From Frigoribacterium sp. Leaf415 (GTDB lineage Bacteria; Actinomycetota; Actinomycetes; Actinomycetales; Microbacteriaceae): DNA of 64,000 nt. The translations under genes were made by a program, and so were the position numbers. Below the pieces are notes generated by a model. The model searched no databases. It saw nothing but the letters and a program-made list of their open reading frames with translations, and had not been told where the DNA came from. Positions 36,302 through 45,498 of the stretch are shown piece after piece (position 1 is the stretch's first letter; each line of letters starts with the position of its first letter). The DNA lies in contig NZ_LMQR01000001.1 in NCBI RefSeq assembly GCF_001424645.1, positions 861,301 through 925,300 on the forward strand. The letters run 5' to 3'.

Positions 36302-36987
36302 ACTGGATCTGGTCCAACAGCGACTACATCCTCGACAAGACGATCGTGCACCTGGGCCTGAGCGTGCCGCCGGTCATCCTGGCGTTCGTCATCTCGCTGC
36401 CGATCGGCTGGGCGGCCAATCGCTACACGCGTCTCCGCGGCATCGTCCTGGCGGTCGCCGGATTGTTCTACGCCGTGCCGTCCTTCGCGCTGCTCGTCGT
36501 GCTCCCCGGTCTGATCGGGTACAGCATCCGAAGCAACACGAACCTCATCATCGGACTCACGCTCTACGGCATCGCCCTGATGGTCCGGTCCGTCGCCGAC
36601 GGCCTGCAGTCGGTCGAGGCGGACGTCCGACAGTCCGCGACGGCGGTCGGATACTCCGGGTGGCAGCGCTTCTGGCGCGTCGAGATCCCCTTGGCCGGTC
36701 CCGTGCTGCTCGCGGGTCTCCGGGTCGTCCTGGTCAGTACCATCAGCCTCGCGACCGTGGGCGGCATCCTCGGCATCAACGGACTCGGGCTGCTCTTCAA
36801 CGACGGCCTGCAGCGCGACATCATGGCCGAGATCGTGGCCGGGATCGTCCTCACGATCGCCATGGCCCTGGTCCTGGACGGGCTGCTGGTGCTGCTCGGA
36901 CGAGCTCTCATGCCCTGGACGAGAGGTCGGTCCGCGACACGGGCGGGCACGCCCACCGTGGCCCGCCAGAAGGTCGTGGCACCGTGA
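36298..36987 (+). CDS. osmoprotectant ABC transporter, permease 1 (OpuCB/ProW-like)
   Basis: A 229-aa inner-membrane permease with six hydrophobic segments. GTG 36298 overlaps the ATPase stop (GTGA). The cytoplasmic EAA-type loop contains ADVRQSATAVGYSGWQRFWRVEIPLAGP with the conserved Gly, which contacts the ATPase. LYAVPSFALLVVLPG-like segments (residues about 60-75) are typical of OpuC permeases. Works as a heterodimer with permease 2. The C-terminal tail is basic. Confidence 0.92.
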   Translation: MNWIWSNSDYILDKTIVHLGLSVPPVILAFVISLPIGWAANRYTRLRGIVLAVAGLFYAVPSFALLVVLPGLIGYSIRSNTNLIIGLTLYGIALMVRSVADGLQSVEADVRQSATAVGYSGWQRFWRVEIPLAGPVLLAGLRVVLVSTISLATVGGILGINGLGLLFNDGLQRDIMAEIVAGIVLTIAMALVLDGLLVLLGRALMPWTRGRSATRAGTPTVARQKVVAP

Positions 36988-37724
36988 ACCTTTTTCTCGA
37001 CGCGTTCGCCTGGCTCGCCGATCCTGCCCACCTCTCCGGTGCCGACGGGGTCCCGACGAGGCTGGGCGAGCATCTCTGGTACACGATCGTCGCCGTGGTG
37101 ATCGCTTCGGTCCTCGCCGTCCCGGCTGGTTACCTCATCGGGCACACGGGTCGTGGCCGGACCCTGGCCGTCGCCCTGACCGGTGGCGCCCGGGCGCTGC
37201 CGACCGTCGGGCTGGTCTTCCTCCTGGCGCTCCTCGTGGGGATCGGCATCACCGCCCCGATGATCGCCTTCGTCGTCCTGGCGATCCCCTCGGTGCTGGC
37301 CGGTGCCTATTCGGGCTTCGAAGCCGTGGATCGCAAGACCATCGACGCCGCCCGGGCGGTCGGCATGACCGAGTGGCAGATCGTCACCAAGGTCGAGGTG
37401 CCCCTCGGGCTGCCCCTCCTGATCGGCGGCATCCGTTCGGCCACGCTGCAGGTCGTGGCCACGGCGACCATCGCCACGGTGGTCGGGGCCGGGGGCCTCG
37501 GCACCTACATCTTCCGCGGCCTGCGATCGAACGACTACACCCAGATGCTGGCGGGCTCCATCCTCGTCATCGCCCTCGCGGTCGTCCTCGAGGTCCTCTT
37601 CTCGATCGTCCAGCGTCTCGTCGTCCCCGCCGGGGTCACGGCCGGTCGCCCCTCCGACACCCGCTCCAAGGCCGTCCGGCCCGGGGCGGTCACGGCAACA
37701 CCCCTCACGAAAGGCACACAGTGA
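36984..37724 (+). CDS. osmoprotectant ABC transporter, permease 2 (OpuCD/ProW-like)
   Basis: A 246-aa permease, GTG 36984 overlapping the stop of permease 1. The EAA loop is KTIDAARAVGMTEWQIVTKVEVPLGLP, and the membrane helices before it (GARALPTVGLVFLLALLVGIGI) match the OpuCB/OpuCD family, as does TATIATVVGAGGLGTYIFRG. A Pro/Thr-rich tail follows. Together with permease 1 it forms the channel; two different permeases is the usual OpuC arrangement. Confidence 0.92.
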   Translation: MNLFLDAFAWLADPAHLSGADGVPTRLGEHLWYTIVAVVIASVLAVPAGYLIGHTGRGRTLAVALTGGARALPTVGLVFLLALLVGIGITAPMIAFVVLAIPSVLAGAYSGFEAVDRKTIDAARAVGMTEWQIVTKVEVPLGLPLLIGGIRSATLQVVATATIATVVGAGGLGTYIFRGLRSNDYTQMLAGSILVIALAVVLEVLFSIVQRLVVPAGVTAGRPSDTRSKAVRPGAVTATPLTKGTQ

Positions 37725-38656
37725 TCACAGCGAACAAGAAGGGCCGGCTCACCGTTCTCGGCGCAGTCGCGATCGGGGCCATGGTGGCCCTGGCAGGGTG
37801 CGCGTCGAGCGACCCGCTGAGCTCCGGCGATTCGTCCGCGTCGGGCGACGGCGACACGCTCGTCATCGGCTCGCAGCAGTACTACTCGAACGAGATCATC
37901 GCCGAGCTCTACGCCCAGGCGCTCGAGGCCAAGGGCTACAAGGTCGACCGTCAGTACCAGATCGGTCAGCGCGAGGTGTACCTGCCCGAGCTCGAGTCGG
38001 GCAAGATCGACGTCTTCCCCGAGTACACCGGCAACCTGCTGCAGTACTACGACAAAGAAGAGACCGCGAAGTCGCCCGAAGAGGTCGAGACGGCCCTCGC
38101 CGCCGCCCTGCCCGACGGTCTGACCGCGTTGAAGGCCGCCGCGGCGTCCGACCAGGACAGCTACAACGTGACGAAGGAGTTCTCCGAGGAGAACGACATC
38201 ACGAGCCTGGCCGATCTCAAGAACTACTCCGGCACGCTGACGCTGGGTGCTCCGCCCGAGAACGCCGAGCGCCCCTACGGCCCTCCCGGCCTGAAGAGCA
38301 TCTACGGCGTCGACGTCACCTCGACCCCGATCGACGACGGCGGTGGCCCGCTGACGGTCAAGGCCCTCACCGACGGCAGCGTCCAGCTGGCCGACATCTA
38401 CACGGCCAGCCCGTTGATCGCCGAGAACGACCTCGTCACCCTCGAGGACCCCGAGAACATGATCCTGCCGCAGAACGTGGTCCCGATCGTGTCCGACAAG
38501 GTCGACTCGGACGCACAGGCCGTCATCGACGGTGTCGACGCGGTCCTGAGCGCCTCCGACCTGCAGGAGCTCAACTCGAAGAGCCAGACCGACAAGGAGT
38601 CCTCGGCCACCATCGCCAAGGACTACCTGACCGAGAAGGGCCTGCTCGACAGCTAG
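37721..38656 (+). CDS. osmoprotectant ABC transporter, substrate-binding lipoprotein (OpuCC/ProX-like)
   Basis: A 311-aa exported lipoprotein with a signal peptide (KKGRLTVLGAVAIGAMVALAGC) whose lipobox LAGC ends at the lipidated Cys near residue 27. The mature protein begins with a Ser/Gly/Asp linker, then DTLVIGSQQYYSNEIIAELYAQALEAKGY and FPEYTGNLLQYY, the OpuAC/ProX-type quaternary-amine fold. It delivers glycine betaine or a related solute to the permeases; the exact ligand is unknown. GTG overlaps the permease stop (GTGA). A strong terminator follows. Confidence 0.93.
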   Translation: MITANKKGRLTVLGAVAIGAMVALAGCASSDPLSSGDSSASGDGDTLVIGSQQYYSNEIIAELYAQALEAKGYKVDRQYQIGQREVYLPELESGKIDVFPEYTGNLLQYYDKEETAKSPEEVETALAAALPDGLTALKAAAASDQDSYNVTKEFSEENDITSLADLKNYSGTLTLGAPPENAERPYGPPGLKSIYGVDVTSTPIDDGGGPLTVKALTDGSVQLADIYTASPLIAENDLVTLEDPENMILPQNVVPIVSDKVDSDAQAVIDGVDAVLSASDLQELNSKSQTDKESSATIAKDYLTEKGLLDS

Positions 38657-38667
38657 GCGCCCTCGTC

Positions 38668-38701
38668 GAGAGCCCCGTTCCGTCCGCGGAACGGGGCTCT
38701 C
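38668..38701 (+). terminator. terminator of the osmoprotectant transporter operon
   Basis: GAGAGCCCCGTTCC pairs perfectly with GGAACGGGGCTCTC around a 6-nt loop, 11 bp after the stop. The trailing sequence is CCGTCG, without a clear U-run. Confidence 0.82.
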
Positions 38702-38747
38702 CGTCGTCCGGGGCCACGCCCCGAGGGCGAAGGCGAGGAGGCGCGGG

Positions 38748-39416
38748 TCAGGAGGCCTCGTCGCCCGCGTCCCCGTCGGGGTGCGCCATGTGGCGCTCCT
38801 CGCGGCGGTGCAGGACCTTCTTCACGACGACGACCAGCAGGACGAACGCAGCGATGATGCCGACGAAGACGTAGCCGGCCTGGTGCAGGCCGTCCGCGAG
38901 CTCGCGGTAGCTGCCCGCCGCCGCGGCGCCGACGGAGACGTAGGCGAGCGCCCAGAGGACGCACGCGGGGGCCGTCCAGGTGAGGAACGTCCGGTAGCGC
39001 ATGGGGCTCGTGCCCACGGTCAGCGGGATCAGCGAGTGCAGCACCGGCAGGAACCTCGACACGAAGACGGCGATGCCGCCCCGTCGGGCGAGGTAGTTCT
39101 CGGCCCGGACCCAGTTCGCCTCGCCGAGGCGTCGGCCGAGCGCGCTCGCCCGGATCTTCGGTCCGAAGAAGCGGCCGAGGGCGAACCCGACGCTCTCGCC
39201 CACCAGGGCGCCCAGGACGAGGGCGACCACGAGCGCCCCGAACTCGAACGGTGACGCCACCGCCGTCGCCGACACGATCGCCACCGTGTCGCCCGGCACG
39301 ATCAGGCCGAGGAGCACCGAGGTCTCGAGCACCATGGCGACGCCGGCCAGCACCGTCCTCAGCACGGGGTCGACGGACTGCACCAGGTCGAGCAGGGTCG
39401 TCAGCAGGTCGTTCAC
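38748..39416 (-). CDS. DedA family membrane protein
   Basis: A 222-aa DedA/SNARE-associated-like protein with hydrophobic helices and the motifs ETSVLLGLIVPGDTVAIVSA and FVSRFLPVLHSLIPLTVGTSPM (re-entrant-loop arginine RFLP). Family members act in membrane lipid recycling and membrane homeostasis, including flipping of lipid carriers. GTG 39416 is chosen because it gives the usual VNDLLTTLLDLVQSVDP start; a GTG six codons upstream is also possible. The TGA stop is part of a copy of the dispersed motif (38735-38749). Confidence 0.9.
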   Translation of the reverse strand: MNDLLTTLLDLVQSVDPVLRTVLAGVAMVLETSVLLGLIVPGDTVAIVSATAVASPFEFGALVVALVLGALVGESVGFALGRFFGPKIRASALGRRLGEANWVRAENYLARRGGIAVFVSRFLPVLHSLIPLTVGTSPMRYRTFLTWTAPACVLWALAYVSVGAAAAGSYRELADGLHQAGYVFVGIIAAFVLLVVVVKKVLHRREERHMAHPDGDAGDEAS

Positions 39417-39464
39417 CCGGCCGAGCCTATTCACAGCGAGTGCACGGCGCCCGGGTGCCGTAAG

Positions 39465-39496
39465 CGACAGGTGTCGTCTATCTGTGGATCTATGCT
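39465..39496 (+). promoter_or_regulatory. cyd promoter region with short palindrome
   Basis: The palindrome CGACAGGTGTCG (39465-39476) is followed by TATGCT (39491-39496), a good -10 with about 64 nt of leader before cydA. The palindrome overlaps the expected -35 position, so it could be a repressor site. No known regulator consensus was recognised. Confidence 0.35.
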
Positions 39497-39559
39497 CGTC
39501 ACGTCCCGACGGTGCGACGCACGACCACCACCACCATCCGAGGGAGAAGGCACATCCCG

Positions 39560-40972
39560 ATGAACGAGCTGCTCGACCCGCTGCTGTTGTCTCGCTGGCA
39601 GTTCGGGCTCACCACGATCTACCACTTCCTGTTCGTGCCCCTCACGATCGGCATGGCGTTCACGGTGGCGGTCTTCCAGACGGCGTGGGTGCGCACGGGC
39701 CGCATCCACTACCTGCAGCTGACCCAGTTCTTCGGCAAGATCTTCCTGATCAACTTCGCCATGGGCGTCGTGACCGGCATCGTGCAGGAGTTCCAGTTCG
39801 GCATGAACTGGTCCGACTACTCGCGGTTCGTCGGCGACGTGTTCGGTGCCCCGCTCGCGCTCGAGGGCCTGCTCGCGTTCTTCCTCGAGGCGACCTTCAT
39901 CGGCATCTGGATCTTCGGCTGGGACAAGGTGCCGCCGAAGCTGCACCTGCTGAGCATCTGGGGCGCGACCGTCGGCAGCATCCTCTCGGCGTACTTCATC
40001 ATCGCCGCGAACGCCTTCATGCAGAATCCGGTCGGCTACGACATCAACGAGGAGAAGGGTCGGGCCGAGCTCACCAGCATCTGGGAGGTGCTGACCAACA
40101 AGGTGGCCCTCGCCGCGTTCCCGCACACGATCTTCGCCTGCTTCATGGTCTCGGCCGCGGTCATCGTCGCGGTCGCCGCCTGGCACCTGTCGCGCAACCA
40201 GCACCTCGAGACCATGCGGCCGGCCCTGCGGTTCGGTCTCTGGACGATGGTCGCCGCCGGCGCGCTCACCTTCATCACGGGCGACCAGCTCGGCCTCGCC
40301 ATGGTCGAGACCCAGCCCATGAAGATGGCGGCCGCGGAGGCGCTGTACAAGACCAGCACGGGGGCCGACGCCTCGTTCTCGATCTTCACCCTGGGGACGC
40401 CCGACGGGGTGCACGAGCTCTTCAGCATCCGGGTGCCGTACCTGCTGTCGTTCCTGTCGACGCACACGTTCGACGGCACGGTCGAGGGCATCAACGACCT
40501 GCAGGCGCAGTACGTGCAGCTCTACGGTCCGGGCGACTACACCCCGATCATCTGGGTCACCTACTGGTCCTTCCGCTGGATGATGGGCCTCGGCATGGTC
40601 AGCGTCCTCGTCTCGCTCGTCGGCCTCTGGATCACCCGCAAGGGGCGCCTGCCGCAGAACAAGTGGGTGTGGCGGGCCGCGGTCTTCAGCTACCCGATGC
40701 CCCTCCTCGCCATGATCGTCGGCTGGGTCTTCACCGAGATGGGACGGCAGCCCTGGCTCGTCTTCGGGCTGCTCAAGACCGAGGACGGCGTCTCGCCCGG
40801 GGTCACCGGCCTGACGGTGCTCATCTCGCTCGTCGCCTTCACGCTGATCTACGGCACGCTGGCGGTCGTCGAGTTCAAGCTCATCGTCAGGGCCGCCCAG
40901 CAGGGGCCGGCCGACGCCCCCGAGCCCGACCCCGTCTCGGGCGAGATCCGCCACGAGGCCACGGTCTACTGA
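39560..40972 (+). CDS. cydA: cytochrome bd ubiquinol/menaquinol oxidase subunit I
   Basis: A 470-aa, nine-helix subunit that oxidises quinol and reduces O2 without pumping protons. SRWQFGLTTIYHFLFVPLTIG at the N-terminus contains His22, the likely haem ligand matching E. coli His19. Later helices carry the Q-loop region, short as in actinobacterial forms, and the GRQPW segment (EMGRQPWLV) at about residue 395. ATG 39560 is preceded by GGGAGAAGG. First gene of cydABDC. Confidence 0.96.
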   Translation: MNELLDPLLLSRWQFGLTTIYHFLFVPLTIGMAFTVAVFQTAWVRTGRIHYLQLTQFFGKIFLINFAMGVVTGIVQEFQFGMNWSDYSRFVGDVFGAPLALEGLLAFFLEATFIGIWIFGWDKVPPKLHLLSIWGATVGSILSAYFIIAANAFMQNPVGYDINEEKGRAELTSIWEVLTNKVALAAFPHTIFACFMVSAAVIVAVAAWHLSRNQHLETMRPALRFGLWTMVAAGALTFITGDQLGLAMVETQPMKMAAAEALYKTSTGADASFSIFTLGTPDGVHELFSIRVPYLLSFLSTHTFDGTVEGINDLQAQYVQLYGPGDYTPIIWVTYWSFRWMMGLGMVSVLVSLVGLWITRKGRLPQNKWVWRAAVFSYPMPLLAMIVGWVFTEMGRQPWLVFGLLKTEDGVSPGVTGLTVLISLVAFTLIYGTLAVVEFKLIVRAAQQGPADAPEPDPVSGEIRHEATVY

Positions 40973-41015
40973 TGGCCACGACCCCCACCGAACCGACGCG
41001 AGAAAGGCTCTGACC

Positions 41016-42017
41016 ATGGACCTCCCCACCCTCTGGTTCGTCATCCTCGGCTTCTTCTTCGTCGGCTACTTCGTGCTCGACGGCTTCGACTTCGGGGTCG
41101 GCATGTCGCTGCCCTTCCTCGGGCGCGACGACACCGACCGGCGTGTGCTGATCAACACGATCGGCCCGGTCTGGGATCTCAACGAGACCTGGGTCATCGT
41201 CGCCGGCGCGTTCCTGTTCGCCGCCTTCCCCGAGTGGTACGCCACGCTGTTCAGCGGCTTCTACCTCCTGATGCTGCTCATCCTGCTGGCCCTGATCGCT
41301 CGGGGCGTCTCGTTCGAGTACCGCCACCAGCGCCCCGAGTCCTCCTGGAAGCGCCGCTTCGACCGCATGATCGTCGTCGGGTCGGCCGTGCCGGCGTTCG
41401 TCTGGGGCCTCGTCTTCGCCAACGTCGTGCAGGGCGTGCCGCTCGACGAGGGGCACAACTACACCGGGACTCTGCTCGACCTGCTCAACCCCTACGCCCT
41501 GCTGGGCGGCCTCACGACCCTGCTGCTCTTCTTCACGCACGGCGTGGTGTTCGTCACGCTCAAGACCGAGGGCGAGATCCGCGGTCGGGCCAGGCGACTC
41601 GCCACCCGAGCCGGGGTCGTCACGATCGTCGTCGCCGCGGCCTTCCTGGCCCTGACCTCGCTGATGCACGGGACCCTCGTGTCGGTCGCCCTCTCGGCCG
41701 TGGCCGCCGTCACCCTGATCGCGTCGTTCGTCGCGAACCTCCGCGGCCGTGAGGGGCGGTCCTTCGGCCTCATGGCCGTCACGATCGCCCTGGCGGTGTC
41801 GAGCCTGTTCGCGGCGCTCTTCCCCGGGGTGATGCCGGCGAGCAACGATCCGGCGAACAGCCTCACGATCGCCAACGCGTCGAGCTCCACCTATACCCTG
41901 ACCATCATGAGCTGGGTCGCCCTCGTCTTCGTCCCGCTCATCCTCGGCTACCAGGGCTTCACCTACTGGATCTTCCGCAAACGGATCACCCGTGCGGCGA
42001 TCCCGGCCGCGCACTGA
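41016..42017 (+). CDS. cydB: cytochrome bd oxidase subunit II
   Basis: A 333-aa membrane protein. PTLWFVILGFFFVGYFVLDGFDFG and NTIGPVWDLNETWVIVAGAFLFAAFPEWYA are hallmark CydB segments. It stabilises the haem-bearing subunit I. The ATG follows 43 bp after the cydA stop with GAGAAAGG as ribosome binding site. The next gene, cydD, starts 10 bp after its stop. Confidence 0.96.
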   Translation: MDLPTLWFVILGFFFVGYFVLDGFDFGVGMSLPFLGRDDTDRRVLINTIGPVWDLNETWVIVAGAFLFAAFPEWYATLFSGFYLLMLLILLALIARGVSFEYRHQRPESSWKRRFDRMIVVGSAVPAFVWGLVFANVVQGVPLDEGHNYTGTLLDLLNPYALLGGLTTLLLFFTHGVVFVTLKTEGEIRGRARRLATRAGVVTIVVAAAFLALTSLMHGTLVSVALSAVAAVTLIASFVANLRGREGRSFGLMAVTIALAVSSLFAALFPGVMPASNDPANSLTIANASSSTYTLTIMSWVALVFVPLILGYQGFTYWIFRKRITRAAIPAAH

Positions 42018-42027
42018 GCCGGCGTCC

Positions 42028-43689
42028 GTGAAGCCGCTCGACCCGCGCCTCCTGCGCTACGCCTCCGCCGCCCGGGTGTTCCTCGGGCTCGGTGCGGTGC
42101 TCGGCCTCGCGCAGACGGTCGCGATCGTCGCCGTGGCCTGGTTCACGACGACGGCCGTGGTCAAGGTCGTCGAGGGGAGCACCTCCGGGCTGTCGACCGC
42201 CCTGCTGGGGCTCGGCGTCTCGGTGGCGGCGCGGTCGCTCGTGGCGTGGGCGCTCGAGGTGACGGCAGCGCGGGCCGCGGCGCAGGTCAAGAGCCAGCTG
42301 CGGTCACGGGTGGTCCGAGCGGTCGCCGACCGGGGGCGCTCCTGGGTCGACCGGCACTCCTCGGCGCGCGTCGCGACCCTGGTCGGCCCGGGGCTCGACG
42401 CCCTCGACGAGTACTTCGCGCGCTACCTGCCGCAACTGGTGCTCACGGCCCTCGCGACGCCGCTGGTGATCGTCGTCATGGCGCTGCACGACTGGTTGTC
42501 GGCCCTCATCGTCGTGCTGACGTTGCCGCTGATCCCCGTCTTCATGGTGTTGATCGGGTGGACGACCCGTGCCGCCCAGAACCGGCAGTGGGACCGCCTG
42601 ACGCACCTCGCCTCGTCGTTCGCCGACGCCGTGGGCGGGGCGTCGACCCTCAAGGCGTTCGGTCGTGAGCGGCGCCAGGTCGAGCGGATCGGCCGCCTCA
42701 CCGACGACTACCGGGTCGAGACGATCAAGGTGCTGCGGGTGTCGTTCCTCAGCGGCTTCGTGCTCGAGCTCGCGGCGTCGTTGTCGGTCGCGCTCGTCGC
42801 CGTGTCGATCGGCATCCGGCTCGTCGAGGGGTCGATGGGGCTGACCGCCGGGCTGTTCGTGCTGCTGCTCACCCCCGAGGCCTACCTGCCCCTGCGCCAG
42901 GTCGGAGCCAACTACCACGCCGCGGCCGACGGGGTCGCGGCGGCGGAGGACGTCTTCGAGCTGCTGGACGACGAGCCGGGCGACGTCGCACCCCGGGCGA
43001 CCGGGCCGACCGGGCCGACCGGGTCGACGACCGTCGCCGATCGGGCCGAGCCCCGCGTCGAGACCGACGCGCTCGTCGTCGACCGGGTCTCGGTGAGCCG
43101 AGGAGGCGCGGTGCGGCTGGCCGAGACCTCGTTCGTCGCCGAGACGGGTCGCGTCACCGCGGTCGTCGGCCCGAGCGGTGCCGGGAAGTCCACCCTGCTC
43201 GACGCGGTGCTGGGGCTGGAACCGTGCGAGGGCCGGGTGGTCTGGCGTTCGTCGGGCCGTGCCCCCGCCCGCCACGAGATCGCCTGGTCGGGTCAGTCAC
43301 CGATGCTGTCGTCCGGCACGGTCGCCGAGAACGTCGCCCTGGGCGACGCGGGTGAGCCCGACACCGAGGCCGTCGTGCGTGCCCTCGACCTGGCCGGCGC
43401 GGCCGGCCTCGACCCGGCGCTCGTGCTCGGGGCCGGCGGCCAGGGGTTGTCCGGCGGCCAGGCGCAGCGGGTGTCGGTGGCCCGGGCGCTGTACCGGCTC
43501 GACCGGGTGGGGGCGCACCTCCTGCTGGTCGACGAGCCCTCGTCGGCGCTCGACCGCGTCACCGAGGCCCGGGTCGTCGAGGGCCTCCGTCGCATCGCGG
43601 CCTCGGGCGTCGCCGTGGTCGTCGTCACGCACCGCCGCGCCGTGAGCGACGCCGCCGACGTCGTCGTCCCGATCGGAGGTCTCTCGTGA
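42028..43689 (+). CDS. cydD: thiol reductant ABC exporter subunit CydD
   Basis: A 553-aa half-transporter ABC protein. The N-terminal transmembrane region spans about residues 20-300 and the ATPase has VVGPSGAGKSTLLDAV (Walker A), LSGGQAQRVSVARALYR (signature) and LLLVDEPSSALD (Walker B). With CydC it exports cysteine/glutathione-type thiols needed for assembly of cytochrome bd. GTG 42028 is preferred; its first codons (KPLDPRLL) include a copy of the dispersed motif. A simple GPT repeat occurs at about residue 330. It overlaps cydC by GTGA. Confidence 0.94.
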   Translation: MKPLDPRLLRYASAARVFLGLGAVLGLAQTVAIVAVAWFTTTAVVKVVEGSTSGLSTALLGLGVSVAARSLVAWALEVTAARAAAQVKSQLRSRVVRAVADRGRSWVDRHSSARVATLVGPGLDALDEYFARYLPQLVLTALATPLVIVVMALHDWLSALIVVLTLPLIPVFMVLIGWTTRAAQNRQWDRLTHLASSFADAVGGASTLKAFGRERRQVERIGRLTDDYRVETIKVLRVSFLSGFVLELAASLSVALVAVSIGIRLVEGSMGLTAGLFVLLLTPEAYLPLRQVGANYHAAADGVAAAEDVFELLDDEPGDVAPRATGPTGPTGSTTVADRAEPRVETDALVVDRVSVSRGGAVRLAETSFVAETGRVTAVVGPSGAGKSTLLDAVLGLEPCEGRVVWRSSGRAPARHEIAWSGQSPMLSSGTVAENVALGDAGEPDTEAVVRALDLAGAAGLDPALVLGAGGQGLSGGQAQRVSVARALYRLDRVGAHLLLVDEPSSALDRVTEARVVEGLRRIAASGVAVVVVTHRRAVSDAADVVVPIGGLS

Positions 43690-45437
43690 CCCGCTCGTTG
43701 CTCCGCACCGCCCAGCCCGGTGCGCGCCGGGCCGCCCCCGGCATCGTCTTCGGATCGCTCAGCGCCCTGTCGGCGGTGGCGTTGCTCGCGGCGTCGGCGT
43801 ACCTCATCACGCGGGCCGCCGAGCAGCCGCCGATCCTCTACCTCTCGCTCGCCGTCGTCGGCGTCCGCGCCTTCGCCCTGACCCGGGCGGTCTTCCGCTA
43901 CCTCGAACGGTTGTCGAGCCACGACGCGGCCTTCCGCCAGCTGGCGGTGGTCCGCACCGAGCTCTACCGGCGCCTGATCCGCGTCGCGCCGGCGGGCCTC
44001 GGCCGCACGGATCGCGGCGACCTGCTGGCGCGCGTCGTCGGCGACGTCGACGCCCTGCAGGACCTTCCCCTGCGGGTCGTGCAGCCGCTCGTGGTGTCGG
44101 GACTCACCTCGGTCGTCGCGGTCGTCGGCGTCGCCCTCGTGTCCCCGGCGGCGGCGGTCGTCCTGGCGGGCGCACTCGTCGTCGCGTTCGTCGTCGGCTG
44201 CGTCGCCGCCGACCGGCTCGCCCGCCGCAGTGAGCGCACCCTCGCCGACCGGCGCGGGGCGCTCTCGGCCGCCGTGGTCGACCTCGTGCAGAACCTCGAC
44301 GTGCTCGTCGCGTTCGAGGCGGTGGACCGCCAGCTCGGCCGGGTCGCGGGACTCGACGACGACCTGCGCCGCGCCTCCTCGCGTCGGGCCCTGACCGGGG
44401 GCGTCGTCGCCGCCGTGCTCTCGGCGCTGTCGGGTGCCGCCGTGCTCGCGACGATCCCCGTCGTCGCGCCCGACGTCGCCTCGGGCGGGCTGACCGGCCC
44501 GGCCTTCGCCTTGGTCGCCCTCGTGCCCCTCGCCGTCTTCGAGGTCGTCGGAGCCGTCCCGACGGCCGTGCTGGCCTGGCGTCGCGTCCGGGCGAGCGGT
44601 GACCGCGTCGAGTCGGCGGTGCCGGTCGAGGTGCCGGCCGGCGTCATCGACGACGAGGCCGCCGGAGGGTCGGACGCCGGCCCCGTCGAGCTCGTCCGAT
44701 CGGTCGGATCCGCCGTGTCGGCACCCGCGCCCGCCCTGCGTCTGCGCGGCGTCTCGGCGACGTGGCCGGGGGCGGCCGGCCCCGCGCTCCGCGGCGTCGA
44801 CCTCGATGTGGCCGTGGGCGACCGGCTCGTGGTCGAGGGGCCGAGCGGCGCGGGCAAGACCACGCTGGCCTCGGTGCTGGCCCGGTTCGTCGAGCACACG
44901 GGTCGCTACGAGGTCGGGGGAGTCGACACCGCGACCCTCGCCCCGGCCGCCGTCCGGGCCACGGTCGGCCTGATCGAACAGACGCCCTACCTCTTCGACG
45001 AGTCCCTGCGGCAGAACCTGCTCTTCGCCCGCGACACGGCCACCGACGACGACCTGCTCGCGGTGCTGGAGCGCGTCGGACTGGGCCGCTGGGCCACCGA
45101 GCGCGGCGGGCTCGACGCACCGGTGGGCGAGCGGGGCGTCCTCGTCTCGGGCGGCCAGGCCCAGCGCATCTCACTGGCCCGTGCCCTCCTGCGGGGGTTC
45201 CCGGTGCTCGTGCTCGACGAGCCCACCGCCGGACTCGATCCCGAGACCGCTCGTCGGCTCGTGCGCGACGTCCTCACGACGGCCCGCGACGACGGTTCGA
45301 CGGTCGTCGTGATCTCGCACGTCGAGGTGCCGGCCGAGCTGGTGACGCGTCGCGTGCGCATCGAGGCGGGCCGCCTGAGCGAGGTCGAGGTCGAGGGCGA
45401 CCTCGAACCCGACGCCGCCCTCGACGACGACGCCTGA
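43686..45437 (+). CDS. cydC: thiol reductant ABC exporter subunit CydC
   Basis: A 583-aa half-transporter, the partner of CydD. The membrane domain starts PGIVFGSLSALSAVALLAASAYLITRAAEQPP, the CydC-typical opening. The ATPase has GPSGAGKTTLASVL, LVSGGQAQRISLARALLRG and VLVLDEPTAGLDPET. GTG 43686 overlaps the cydD stop. Gene order cydA-B-D-C is the usual one in actinobacteria, so the four are very likely one operon. An acidic tail (EVEVEGDLEPDAALDDDA) ends the protein. Confidence 0.94.
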   Translation: MTRSLLRTAQPGARRAAPGIVFGSLSALSAVALLAASAYLITRAAEQPPILYLSLAVVGVRAFALTRAVFRYLERLSSHDAAFRQLAVVRTELYRRLIRVAPAGLGRTDRGDLLARVVGDVDALQDLPLRVVQPLVVSGLTSVVAVVGVALVSPAAAVVLAGALVVAFVVGCVAADRLARRSERTLADRRGALSAAVVDLVQNLDVLVAFEAVDRQLGRVAGLDDDLRRASSRRALTGGVVAAVLSALSGAAVLATIPVVAPDVASGGLTGPAFALVALVPLAVFEVVGAVPTAVLAWRRVRASGDRVESAVPVEVPAGVIDDEAAGGSDAGPVELVRSVGSAVSAPAPALRLRGVSATWPGAAGPALRGVDLDVAVGDRLVVEGPSGAGKTTLASVLARFVEHTGRYEVGGVDTATLAPAAVRATVGLIEQTPYLFDESLRQNLLFARDTATDDDLLAVLERVGLGRWATERGGLDAPVGERGVLVSGGQAQRISLARALLRGFPVLVLDEPTAGLDPETARRLVRDVLTTARDDGSTVVVISHVEVPAELVTRRVRIEAGRLSEVEVEGDLEPDAALDDDA

Positions 45438-45498
45438 CGGCTCGACGTCGCCGCGGTCGTCGGATCGCGGTCGTCGGGCGGCGGTCGACCGGCGGCGG

